A DNA stretch of 64,000 nt from the NCBI RefSeq assembly GCF_016598475.1, contig NZ_JAEMUX010000017.1:61084-125083 (forward strand), in the 5' to 3' direction. A model generated the notes under the pieces. It was given only the letters and a program-made list of their open reading frames with translations. It ran no database searches and was not told where the DNA came from. This DNA comes from Streptomyces adelaidensis. GTDB lineage: Bacteria > Actinomycetota > Actinomycetes > Streptomycetales > Streptomycetaceae. The first letter of the stretch is position 1. Every line of letters starts with the position of its first letter. The position numbers and the translations under genes are program-made. Below, one piece after another: positions 56,913 through 64,000 of the stretch.

Positions 56913-57883
56913 CCAGCCCTGTTCCTCAGGTGAACCGCCTTCGCCCGCGGCGCTCCTGCCTCGCGGTGCCGGGAAGCAACCCCCGCTTCCTGGAGAAGGC
57001 CCAGGGCCTCCCCGCCGACCAGGTCTTCCTCGACCTGGAGGACGCCTGCGCGCCGCTCGCCAAGCCCGAGGCCCGGCACACCATCGTCAAGTTCCTCAAC
57101 GAGGGCGACTGGACCGGCAAGACGCGGGTCGTGCGCGTCAACGACTGGACGACGCAGTGGACGTACCGCGACGTCGTGACCGTCGTCGAGGGGGCGGGCC
57201 CGAACCTCGACTGCATCATGCTGCCGAAGGTGCAGAGCGCCCAGCAGGTCGTCGCTCTCGACCTCCTGTTGACCCAGATCGAGAAGACGATGGGCTTCGA
57301 GGTCGGCAAGATCGGCATCGAGGCGCAGATCGAGAACGCGCAGGGCCTGAACAACGTCAACGAGATCGCGACGGCCTCCCAGCGCGTCGAGACGATCATC
57401 TTCGGCCCGGCCGACTTCATGGCGTCGATCAACATGAAGTCGCTGGTCGTGGGCGAGCAGCCGCCCGGCTACCCGGCGGACGCCTACCACTACATCCTGA
57501 TGAAGATCCTGATGGCCGCCCGAGCCAACAACCTCCAGGCGATCGACGGCCCCTACCTCCAGATCCGCAACATCGACGGCTACCGCGAGGTCGCGGGCCG
57601 CGCGGCCGCGCTCGGCTTCGACGGCAAGTGGGTGCTGCACCCGGGCCAGGTCGAGGCGTCCAACGAGATCTTCTCGCCCTCGCAGGAGGACTACGACCAC
57701 GCCGAACTGATCCTGGACGCGTACGACTACTACACGTCCGAGGCGGGCGGCAAGAAGGGCTCGGCGATGCTCGGCGACGAGATGATCGACGAGGCCAGCC
57801 GCAAGATGGCCCTGGTCATCTCCGGCAAGGGGCGCGCGGCCGGCATGAAGCGCACCGGCAAGTTCGAGATTCCGGAGGCGTAG
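56909..57883 (+). CDS. CitE/HpcH-like malyl/beta-methylmalyl-CoA lyase
   Basis: This 324-residue lyase of the CitE superfamily contains RRSCLAVPGSNPRFLEKAQGLPADQVFLDLEDACAP (about residues 12-46, metal-linked Asp/Glu). VRVNDWTTQW, IEAQIENAQGLNNVNEIA with the substrate Glu (about 135) and FGPADFMASI follow. In the ethylmalonyl-CoA pathway this enzyme cleaves beta-methylmalyl-CoA to glyoxylate and propionyl-CoA. Placement between the mutase and the MaoC hydratase fits. The ATG overlaps the mutase stop by 4 nt. Confidence 0.93.
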   Translation: MTSPVPQVNRLRPRRSCLAVPGSNPRFLEKAQGLPADQVFLDLEDACAPLAKPEARHTIVKFLNEGDWTGKTRVVRVNDWTTQWTYRDVVTVVEGAGPNLDCIMLPKVQSAQQVVALDLLLTQIEKTMGFEVGKIGIEAQIENAQGLNNVNEIATASQRVETIIFGPADFMASINMKSLVVGEQPPGYPADAYHYILMKILMAARANNLQAIDGPYLQIRNIDGYREVAGRAAALGFDGKWVLHPGQVEASNEIFSPSQEDYDHAELILDAYDYYTSEAGGKKGSAMLGDEMIDEASRKMALVISGKGRAAGMKRTGKFEIPEA

Positions 57884-57887
57884 CGAC

Positions 57888-58400
57888 ATGCAGTTCGGGC
57901 GCACTTACGAGGAGTTCGAGGTCGGGGCGGTCTACAAGCACTGGCCCGGGAAGACGGTCACGGAGTACGACGACCATCTCTTCTGTCTCCTCACCATGAA
58001 CCACCACCCGCTCCACATGGACAGCAACTACGCGGAGAAGACGACCGATTTCGGCAAGAACGTCGTCGTCGGGAACTACATCTACTCGCTGCTGCTGGGC
58101 ATGTCCGTGCCGGACGTCTCGGGCAAGGCGATCGCCAACCTGGAGATCGAGTCGCTGAAGCACGTGGCGCCGACCTTCCACGGAGACACGGTCTACGGCC
58201 AGACGACCGTGCTCGACAAGTGGCCGTCCAAGTCGAAGAACGACCGCGGGATCGTGTACGTCGAGACCAAGGGCTACAAGCAGGACGGCACGCTGGTGTG
58301 CGTGTTCCGCCGCAAGGTGCTGGTGCCGACCGAGACATACATCAAGGAGCGCGGCGGTGAGCAGCCGGGCCGCCCCCAGCTCAAGGAGCAGGAGAAGTAG
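57888..58400 (+). CDS. MaoC-like hydratase, probable mesaconyl-CoA hydratase
   Basis: This 170-residue hot-dog fold protein has the MaoC hydratase pattern near residues 26-65 (VTEYDDHLFCLLTMNHHPLHMDSNYAEKT). It holds the Asp/His dyad, followed by VVVGNYIYSLLLGMSV. In the pathway it would hydrate mesaconyl-CoA to beta-methylmalyl-CoA. It is about half the length of the double hot-dog hydratase known from alphaproteobacteria, so it should act as a dimer. It is 4 nt after the lyase stop and 2 nt before the dehydrogenase start. Confidence 0.9.
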   Translation: MQFGRTYEEFEVGAVYKHWPGKTVTEYDDHLFCLLTMNHHPLHMDSNYAEKTTDFGKNVVVGNYIYSLLLGMSVPDVSGKAIANLEIESLKHVAPTFHGDTVYGQTTVLDKWPSKSKNDRGIVYVETKGYKQDGTLVCVFRRKVLVPTETYIKERGGEQPGRPQLKEQEK

Positions 58401-58402
58401 CC

Positions 58403-59608
58403 ATGGCACGACTCGCCCAGACCCACGGGCTCACGGACGTCCAGCAGGAGATCCTGTCCACCGTCCGCGACTTCGTGGACAAGGAGATCATCCCGGTCGC
58501 GACCGAGCTTGAGCACCGCGACGAGTACCCGCAAGCGATCGTCGACGGACTCAAGGAATTGGGCCTCTTCGGCCTGATGATCCCCGAGGAGTACGGCGGT
58601 CTGAGCGAGTCCCTCCTCACGTACGCGCTGTGCGTGGAGGAGATCGCCCGGGGCTGGATGTCCGTCTCCGGGATCATCAACACGCACTTCATCGTGGCGT
58701 ACATGCTCAAGCAGCACGGCACGCAGGAGCAGAAGGACCACTTCCTGCCGAAGATGGCGCTCGGTGAGATCCGGGGCGCCTTCTCGATGTCGGAGCCGGG
58801 CCTCGGCTCCGACGTGTCGGCCATCACGTCGAAGGCGGTCAAGGAGGGCGACGAGTACGTCCTCAACGGTCAGAAGATGTGGCTGACGAACGGCGGGACG
58901 TCAACACTGGTCGCCGTACTCGTCCGAAGTGACGAAGGACACCCCGAGGGCACGGCGCCCCACAAGTCGATGACGACCTTCCTCGTCGAGAAGGAGCCCG
59001 GTTTCGGGGAGGTCCGTCCCGGCCTCACCATTCCCGGGAAGATCGACAAGATGGGTTACAAGGGCGTCGACACGACCGAACTCATCATGGACGGACTGCG
59101 CATTCCGGCCAATCGTGTACTGGGCGGCACCACCGGCCGAGGGTTTTACCAAATGATGGACGGCGTCGAGGTCGGCCGGGTGAATGTGGCCGCACGTGGC
59201 TGCGGTGTCGCTCAGCGTGCATTCGAACTCGGTGTCCAGTACGCCCAGCAGCGGCACACCTTCGGAAAGCAGATCGCCCAGCACCAGGCGATCCAGTTCA
59301 AGCTGGCCGAGATGGCTACCAAGGTCGAGGCCGCCCATGCCATGATGGTGAACGCAGCGCGCAAAAAGGACTCGGGCGAACGAAACGACCTCGAAGCAGG
59401 AATGGCCAAGTATCTGGCCAGTGAATACTGCAAAGAAGTCGTCGAGGACGCCTTCCGGATCCACGGCGGTTACGGCTTCTCCAAGGAGTACGAGATCGAG
59501 CGCCTCTACCGCGAGGCGCCGATGCTGCTGATCGGTGAAGGTACCGCCGAAATCCAGAAAATGATCATCGGCCGTCGGCTGCTCGAAGAGTATCGATTCC
59601 AGGGCTAG
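58403..59608 (+). CDS. Acyl-CoA dehydrogenase, probable methylsuccinyl-CoA dehydrogenase
   Basis: This 401-residue FAD-dependent acyl-CoA dehydrogenase contains GAFSMSEPGLGSDVSAITSKA (about residues 124-144) and YVLNGQKMWLTNGGTST. The C-terminal helical domain has RHTFGKQIAQHQAIQFKLAEMA, and the catalytic Glu is probably in YREAPMLLIGEGTAEIQKMIIGRRL (about 370). In this operon it should oxidise methylsuccinyl-CoA to mesaconyl-CoA. It is shorter than the Rhodobacter enzyme of about 550 residues. The codon choice in the last 500 nt is slightly less GC-biased than in its neighbours (several AAA, GAA and AAT codons). It is the last gene of the operon. Confidence 0.92.
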   Translation: MARLAQTHGLTDVQQEILSTVRDFVDKEIIPVATELEHRDEYPQAIVDGLKELGLFGLMIPEEYGGLSESLLTYALCVEEIARGWMSVSGIINTHFIVAYMLKQHGTQEQKDHFLPKMALGEIRGAFSMSEPGLGSDVSAITSKAVKEGDEYVLNGQKMWLTNGGTSTLVAVLVRSDEGHPEGTAPHKSMTTFLVEKEPGFGEVRPGLTIPGKIDKMGYKGVDTTELIMDGLRIPANRVLGGTTGRGFYQMMDGVEVGRVNVAARGCGVAQRAFELGVQYAQQRHTFGKQIAQHQAIQFKLAEMATKVEAAHAMMVNAARKKDSGERNDLEAGMAKYLASEYCKEVVEDAFRIHGGYGFSKEYEIERLYREAPMLLIGEGTAEIQKMIIGRRLLEEYRFQG

Positions 59609-59788
59609 CCGATGGCCGAATGTCCGATTAGGGGTGTTTCCTTCGAGAAGTAGGTCACACCCCGTCAGCACTGTTCGGCCGCCGACTCGGCTTCCTTGCT
59701 TGCCCAGTTGCGGCTCGCGCCCGGTACGATCCCCGGAAAGCCGCCGTCCCCAGTCACCGCGCGGCATCATCCGCTACGAAGGTCATCC

Positions 59789-60445
59789 ATGCCCCACAGC
59801 CAAACCTCTGCACCACGCGACAGCCTGGTCGGCGTACGCCTCGCGCGCGGAGCATCGCCGTGGCTTCTCCCGACCGTCGCCACCGCAGCACTCAGCCTCG
59901 TCCGCGCGCGCCGTTCCGGCGCCGCCCGGGCCGTGGCCGTACCCGCCACCGCGCTGGCGGCGGGCATGCTGTGGTTCTTCCGCGACCCCGAGCGTGAGAT
60001 CGCCCAGGGCCGGGTCATCTCGCCCGCCGACGGAGTGGTGCAGAGCATCATGCCGTGGAAGGACGGCCGCACCCGCGTCGCGATCTTCATGAGCCCGCTC
60101 AACGTCCACGTCAACCGGGCGCCGCTGTCCGGCACCGTGACGTCGGTCGAGCACATCCCCGGCGGGTTCGTGCCGGCGTTCAACAAGGAGAGCGAGAACA
60201 ACGAGCGCGTCGTCTGGCACTTCGACACCGAGCTCGGTGACATCGAGATGATCCAGATCGCCGGCGCCGTGGCTCGCCGCATCGTCCCGTACCTCCCCGA
60301 GGGCACCAAGGTCGAGCAGGGTGACCGGATCGGGCTCATCCGCTTCGGCTCGCGCGTCGACATCTACCTGCCCGAGGGCGTGGAGATCGACGTCGAGGTG
60401 GGTCAGAAGACCGTGGCTGGGGTGACTCGCATTGACCGTGATTGA
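59789..60445 (+). CDS. psd: Phosphatidylserine decarboxylase proenzyme (short form)
   Basis: This 218-residue enzyme makes phosphatidylethanolamine. A membrane-associated N-terminal helix (ALSLVRARRSGAARAVAVPATALAAGMLWFF) is followed by the core RDPEREIAQGRVISPADGVVQSI, MSPLNVHVNRAPLSG and QIAGAVARRIV. RFGSRVDIYLP near residue 192 is the self-cleavage site (Gly-Ser), which generates the pyruvoyl group. The short form is typical of actinomycetes. The ATG at 59789 has GAAGG 6 nt upstream. It overlaps pssA by 14 nt. Confidence 0.93.
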   Translation: MPHSQTSAPRDSLVGVRLARGASPWLLPTVATAALSLVRARRSGAARAVAVPATALAAGMLWFFRDPEREIAQGRVISPADGVVQSIMPWKDGRTRVAIFMSPLNVHVNRAPLSGTVTSVEHIPGGFVPAFNKESENNERVVWHFDTELGDIEMIQIAGAVARRIVPYLPEGTKVEQGDRIGLIRFGSRVDIYLPEGVEIDVEVGQKTVAGVTRIDRD

Positions 60446-61289
60446 TCCGGAGACACAGACGGGCTGGGTGCCCGAGGCGGACGAGGTGGCGGACGACGCG
60501 GAGGAAATGCCGCTGTCACTCCGCCTGTCGATAGCGGACACCCTCACCCTGGGCAACGCGACGTGCGGCTTCATGGCGGTGTACTTCACCACCACCGGCA
60601 TCCTGATCCCGCACCTCACGGGCAGCCAGGAGTCGGGCATGGCCCGCCACAGCGCGGCCACCGCGGTGATCCTGATGCTGTGCGCGGCGATCTTCGACCT
60701 GTTCGACGGGCTGGTGGCGCGCAAGCTCCGCTCCTCGCCGATGGGCGCGGAGCTGGACAACCTCTCCGACCTGATCAGCTTCGGCCTGGCGCCGGCGTAT
60801 TTCGTCCTCGTCTACGGCATGGTCGCGGACGACGCGCACCAGCGCGTGGCGGCGGTGGGCGCGATCGTCGTACTGCTGGCCGTGGTGCTGAGACTCGCGA
60901 GATTCTCCTGCGTCACGGTCAAGGACGGCACCTTCCAGGGCATGCCGTCGCCGTTCGGCGCGCTGACCGTCGTCTCGATCGTGCTCCTTGAGCTGCCCTT
61001 CGTGGCGACGCTCCTGGCGATCCTCGGCATCGCGTGGCTGATGGTGAGCCGGGTCGAGTACCCGAAGCCGCGGGGTCCCCTCGCGGGGGCGGTGCTCTCC
61101 TGGATCGTCCTCTCCATGGGTCTGCTGATGGCCTGGGCCTTCGACGCACCCGGCGGTCAGCTCCTCCTCCAGACCGGCTGCGCCCTGCAGCTCGTGATGG
61201 GCGCGGTGATCCCCCTCTTCGCCACGGCGCGGCGGGTGAACAACTTCCGCGGCAACCGGCGCGAGGCGCGGGCGGCGCAGCTGCCGTAG
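60432..61289 (+). CDS. pssA: CDP-diacylglycerol-serine O-phosphatidyltransferase
   Basis: This integral membrane enzyme of 285 residues makes phosphatidylserine, the substrate of the preceding gene. The CDP-alcohol phosphotransferase motif is DGLVARKLRSSPMGAELDNLSD (about residues 96-117), the DGxxARx8GxxxDxxxD signature with its catalytic Asp. It has six to eight hydrophobic helices. A TTG at 60432 or a GTG at 60438 starts the protein; both overlap the end of psd, so translation is coupled. A perfect hairpin follows the stop by about 40 nt. Confidence 0.92.
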   Translation: MTVIDPETQTGWVPEADEVADDAEEMPLSLRLSIADTLTLGNATCGFMAVYFTTTGILIPHLTGSQESGMARHSAATAVILMLCAAIFDLFDGLVARKLRSSPMGAELDNLSDLISFGLAPAYFVLVYGMVADDAHQRVAAVGAIVVLLAVVLRLARFSCVTVKDGTFQGMPSPFGALTVVSIVLLELPFVATLLAILGIAWLMVSRVEYPKPRGPLAGAVLSWIVLSMGLLMAWAFDAPGGQLLLQTGCALQLVMGAVIPLFATARRVNNFRGNRREARAAQLP

Positions 61290-61328
61290 CCGTCCCGGCG
61301 GTGTGCGGGGCCGTGAGAGTCCCGAAAG

Positions 61329-61370
61329 CGCGACGAGGGCCCGAACCTTTTGGTTCGGGCCCTCGTCGCG
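61329..61370 (+). terminator. Terminator, 19-bp perfect stem
   Basis: CGCGACGAGGGCCCGAACC (61329-61347), loop TTTT, and its complement (61352-61370) form a very stable hairpin 40 nt after pssA. It closes the psd-pssA unit. Confidence 0.85.
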
Positions 61371-61414
61371 TATCGGTGGTGGGGGTTGCTGGGCGGGGTG
61401 CCGGTCCGGTGGGG

Positions 61415-61504
61415 GGCTGGTCGCGCAGTTCCCCGCGCCCCTAAAAGCGAAAGACCAGGGGGCGCCCCCGCTTTTCAGGGGCATGGGGAACTGCGCGAGC
61501 GACC
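61415..61504. repeat. Two dispersed repeats facing each other as a long hairpin
   Basis: A plus-strand copy of the 28-nt repeat (61415-61442) and a minus-strand copy (61477-61504) face each other. AAAAGCG (61443-61449) and CGCTTTT (61469-61475) extend the pairing, leaving a loop of about 19 nt. The structure lies between the converging ends of pssA and the glycerate kinase gene. GAACCACCCGCGGCCG follows the second copy. Confidence 0.8.
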
Positions 61505-61528
61505 ACGAACCACCCGCGGCCGAAGATC

Positions 61529-62698
61529 TCAGCTCAGGAAGTCCCGGCCGATCTGTTCCGCCACGTCCTCCAGAATCGGCCCCGCCTCGGCGATGCACCG
61601 CTCTACGTCGGGCTGGAGCTCGGTCAGCGGATAGGCACGGCGGATCCCGGCCCGCCCCAGCGCCTGCGGCGGCAACGCCAGCCGTCCGCAGACCGCGACA
61701 ACCTCCTTGTCGGCGGCACGCGCGGCCGCGGCGACGCCCGCCGGGGCCTTGCCGTGGAGGGTCTGCTCGTCGAGGGACCCCTCGCCGGTGATGACGAGGG
61801 TCGCGCGGGCCAGCGCGTCCGAGAAGCCCAGGACGTCGAGCATGACCTCGATACCGGGCCGGAAGCGCGCGCCGAGGATCAGGGCCCCGTAACCGATGCC
61901 CCCCGCGGCCCCCGCGCCCGCCGCGACGGCGTGCTCGGCGGCCCGGCCCCCGATCGCCGTCTCCAGGACGGCCACGAAGTGGGTCAGGGCCGCGTCCAGC
62001 GTCGCCACGTCCTCGGGGCTCGCCCCCTTCTGCGGCCCGTACACGGCGGGGGCGCCCTTCGGGCCCGTCAGCGGGTTGTCGACGTCGCTCGCCAGGACGA
62101 AGTCGATCGACGCGAACCTCTCGTCGAGGTCCGACAGGTCCGCCGTCACCAGGTCGCGCAGACCTCCGCCGCCGGGCCCGACGGGCTTGCCCGCCTCGTC
62201 CAGGAAGCGCGCGCCCAGCGCCGCGAGCATGCCCGCGCCGCCGTCCGTCGTGGCGCTCCCGCCGACGCCGAACACGATGCTGCGGGCGCCGGCGTCGAGC
62301 GCGGCGCGCAGCAGCTCTCCGGAGCCGTACGTCGAGGCCGTGAGCGGTGCGAAGACCCCGGCGGGGAGCCGCTGCAACCCGCTGGCCTCGGCCATCTCGA
62401 CGACGGCCGTGTCGTCGCGCAGCGCGTACGCGGCGGTGACGGGCTCGCCGAGCGGCCCGGTGACCCGTACCTCGCGCCGTTCGAACCCGGCCGCGACCGC
62501 CGCGGCCACCGTGCCGTCGCCGCCGTCGGCCACCGGCAGCGCCTCGACCGCCAGGTCGGGCCGGACGCGGCGCAGGCCCGCGGTGACCCGCTCGGCGACC
62601 TGGACGGCCGTCAGCGTGCCCTTGAACTTGTCCGCGGCGATCAGTACCCGCGGGGTCGCCCTGTCAGTTCCAGTCCCGTCCACTGCGGCGTTCGCCAC
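61529..62698 (-). CDS. Glycerate kinase (GarK/GlxK type)
   Basis: This 389-residue kinase of the glycerate kinase type I family phosphorylates glycerate, which joins glyoxylate metabolism to glycolysis. The start VLIAADKFKGTLTAVQVAERVTAGL and VADGGDGTVAAAVAAG (about residue 67) are typical. GVGGSATTDGGAGMLAALGARFLD (about 142) and VITGEGSLDEQTLHGKAPAGVAAAA (about 310) complete the pattern. The GTG at 62698 has GAGGGGAA 8 nt upstream. Glyoxylate made by the ethylmalonyl-CoA operon could feed this enzyme, but the link is inferred from nearness only. Confidence 0.93.
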   Translation of the reverse strand: MANAAVDGTGTDRATPRVLIAADKFKGTLTAVQVAERVTAGLRRVRPDLAVEALPVADGGDGTVAAAVAAGFERREVRVTGPLGEPVTAAYALRDDTAVVEMAEASGLQRLPAGVFAPLTASTYGSGELLRAALDAGARSIVFGVGGSATTDGGAGMLAALGARFLDEAGKPVGPGGGGLRDLVTADLSDLDERFASIDFVLASDVDNPLTGPKGAPAVYGPQKGASPEDVATLDAALTHFVAVLETAIGGRAAEHAVAAGAGAAGGIGYGALILGARFRPGIEVMLDVLGFSDALARATLVITGEGSLDEQTLHGKAPAGVAAAARAADKEVVAVCGRLALPPQALGRAGIRRAYPLTELQPDVERCIAEAGPILEDVAEQIGRDFLS

Positions 62699-62888
62699 CT
62701 CGCGTTCCCCTCGCTCATCGGGCCTTGCGCATGTCAAGGCAGTCGCGCCGCTGCGACCCTAACCGGATCGGACGCTGTCCGTCATGCCCTGTCCCGCCCA
62801 CCGAACACCGGACGCCGGCTGGAGGGCTTCTGCGGGGCCTACGCCGTCCGCCGAGCGCCGGCGCCCGGAATTGGGTAGACCTTCAGCC

Positions 62889-63968
62889 ATGACCGCCATG
62901 ACCCCTGTGGGCACCGAACTCACCGACCGCGTTCTCGGGGGCTGGCTGGGCCGGATCGCGGGCAACATGCTCGGGAAACCGGTCGAGCAGGGCGACCTGT
63001 GGACGCGGGAGCGCATCGACCGCTATCTGCGGCAGGCCGAGGCCCTGCCCCTCACCGACTACCTGCCGGAGCCGGCCACCGAGAGCGACGGGCTGGCACT
63101 GCGGCCGGAGTGGCGGGAGTGCGTACGCGGCCGGATCCACGGCAGCTGCCGCGACGACGACGTCGACTACGCCATCCTCGGGCTCCACCTCCTGGAGACA
63201 CACGGCTTCGGCTTCTCCACCGAGCAGGTCGGTGACCTGTGGCTGCTGCGGCTGCCGTATCTGCAGACGTTCACGGCGGAACGGGCCGCCTACCGCAACC
63301 TCGCGGGCGGGCTGAAGCCGCCGCTGACCGCCACCTACGACAACCCGTACCAGGAGTGGATCGGCGCTCTCATCCGTGCCGACATCCACGGCTGGACCTG
63401 TCCGGGCCGGCCCCGGCAGGCGGCCTCGCTGGCCCGGCGCGACGCGGTGCTCTCGCACACCGGGAACGGGGTGTACGGGGCGATGTGGGCGGCGGCGCTG
63501 GTCGCGGCGGCGTTCACGGCGCCCGGGGTGCGGGCGGCGGTGTACGAGGCGATGGCGGTGATCCCGGCGAGCTGTCGTCTCGCCAGGACGGTACGGCGGG
63601 TCGTCTCGCTGCACGACGCCGGGCTGACCTGGGAGGACACACTCGCGACGGTGGGCGAGGAGACGGCCGGGCTGGGCTGGATCCATGTCGTGCCGAACAT
63701 CGCGGTGCTCACCGCCGGGCTGTTGTACGGCGAGGGCGACTTCACCCGCACGATCACGCTGACCGTCCGAGGCGGGCTGGACACCGACTCGAACGGTGCC
63801 ACCGCCGGCTCGGTGGCGGGTGTGCTGTGCGGGGCGGCGGCGATCCCGGGCCGGTGGAAGGACCCGCTGGAGGACACCGTGCGCAGCGCCGTGTTCGGTT
63901 TCGACGGGGTGCGCATCAGCGAACTCGCGGAGCGCACGGTGCGGTTGGCGACGGAGTCCGCCGCCTGA
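62889..63968 (+). CDS. ADP-ribosylglycohydrolase family protein
   Basis: This 359-residue protein is of the DraG/ARH family of magnesium-dependent hydrolases that remove ADP-ribose. GGWLGRIAGNMLGKPVEQ starts the fold, and GSCRDDDVDYAIL (about residue 88) holds the first metal-binding acids. GGLDTDSNGATAGSVAGVLCGA (about 297) holds the late Asp-x-Asp pair. The first motif reads RDDDV rather than the common TDDT, so substrate or metal use may differ. The ATG at 62889 is used; an in-frame ATG at 62898 is possible. The 190 nt upstream, shared with the kinase, has no clear promoter. Only 32 nt follow the stop. Confidence 0.88.
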   Translation: MTAMTPVGTELTDRVLGGWLGRIAGNMLGKPVEQGDLWTRERIDRYLRQAEALPLTDYLPEPATESDGLALRPEWRECVRGRIHGSCRDDDVDYAILGLHLLETHGFGFSTEQVGDLWLLRLPYLQTFTAERAAYRNLAGGLKPPLTATYDNPYQEWIGALIRADIHGWTCPGRPRQAASLARRDAVLSHTGNGVYGAMWAAALVAAAFTAPGVRAAVYEAMAVIPASCRLARTVRRVVSLHDAGLTWEDTLATVGEETAGLGWIHVVPNIAVLTAGLLYGEGDFTRTITLTVRGGLDTDSNGATAGSVAGVLCGAAAIPGRWKDPLEDTVRSAVFGFDGVRISELAERTVRLATESAA

Positions 63969-64000
63969 ACGCCCATTTTTCGCCTCCTGCGCGCCGTCTA

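Noticed and set aside
53509..59608. Part of a polyketide gene cluster
   Set aside because: Ccr can supply extender units, but the full set of ethylmalonyl-CoA pathway enzymes and the absence of synthase genes point to central metabolism.

Overview
The window is chromosomal DNA of a Streptomyces-like actinomycete. The base composition is very GC-rich, with the third-position G/C bias of that genus. Genus-typical families appear throughout: a SigB/F-type sigma factor, GAF-ANTAR and SpoIIE/HATPase regulators, an F420-dependent enzyme, DUF2795 and DUF6158 proteins, the ten-gene actinomycete gas vesicle cluster and a crotonyl-CoA carboxylase/reductase operon. I see no rRNA, tRNA, CRISPR array, phage or complete insertion sequence. 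About 55 protein genes fill nearly all of the 64 kb.

Left part (1-16.3 kb). Two UlaG-like metallo-beta-lactamase-fold hydrolases flank a DedA protein. They are followed by an aminotransferase-fold protein with no Schiff-base lysine, a secreted His-Asp-Pro repeat protein, and a divergent pair of sensory regulators (GAF-ANTAR and PAS-GAF). A 134-bp MITE-like element with 22-bp terminal inverted repeats between CTAG direct repeats sits exactly at the stop of the PAS-GAF gene. Then come a SigB/F/G-type sigma factor, a thiamine-diphosphate enzyme, and a stress block: DUF2795, then CBS - membrane protein - DJ-1/PfpI - large catalase, then DUF6158 - TIGR03086. Sequences matching the SigB-class promoter pattern (GNNT, 14-16 nt, GGGTAY) precede the DUF2795, CBS and DUF6158 genes, and also an F420-type oxidoreductase at 30.6 kb.

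Middle part (16.3-39 kb). An ABC-F protein is divergent from a PAP2-lipid kinase fusion. Next are a methyltransferase, a 56-residue hydrophobic protein, and the complete gas vesicle cluster gvpO-A-F-G-Y-Z-J-L-S-K on the minus strand, mostly joined by 4-nt overlaps. Then follow a LigD-type polymerase with transketolase and an NDH-2-like flavoprotein, small stress/envelope genes including an apparent in-frame chimera of a truncated GNAT domain with an acidic DUF5709-like tail, and a four-peptidase operon (M55, M20, S9, S66).

Right part (39-64 kb). Here lie a large PAS-GAF-PP2C-HATPase phosphatase, a drug-efflux MFS protein fused to three carboxypeptidase-regulatory-like domains, and an Rv2578c-like radical SAM gene with a one-base frameshift behind a LexA-type box. 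A secreted peptidase, a GNAT and a HEAT-repeat protein follow. The region then holds the ethylmalonyl-CoA pathway: a tandem 3-hydroxyacyl-CoA dehydrogenase, a TetR regulator, and the operon ccr - ethylmalonyl-CoA mutase - CitE-like lyase - MaoC hydratase - acyl-CoA dehydrogenase. This route assimilates acetyl-CoA without isocitrate lyase and also supplies ethylmalonyl-CoA to polyketide synthases. A 10-bp inverted repeat ahead of a good promoter upstream of ccr is a candidate operator for the TetR protein. Phosphatidylserine decarboxylase and synthase, glycerate kinase and an ADP-ribosylglycohydrolase close the window.

Five copies of a 28-nt dispersed intergenic repeat mark gene ends across the window. 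The main biology is known, so the novelty candidates are local: the lysine-less aminotransferase, the GNAT chimera, the MITE, the promoter set, the oppositely charged tails of GvpY and GvpZ, and the MFS fusion.
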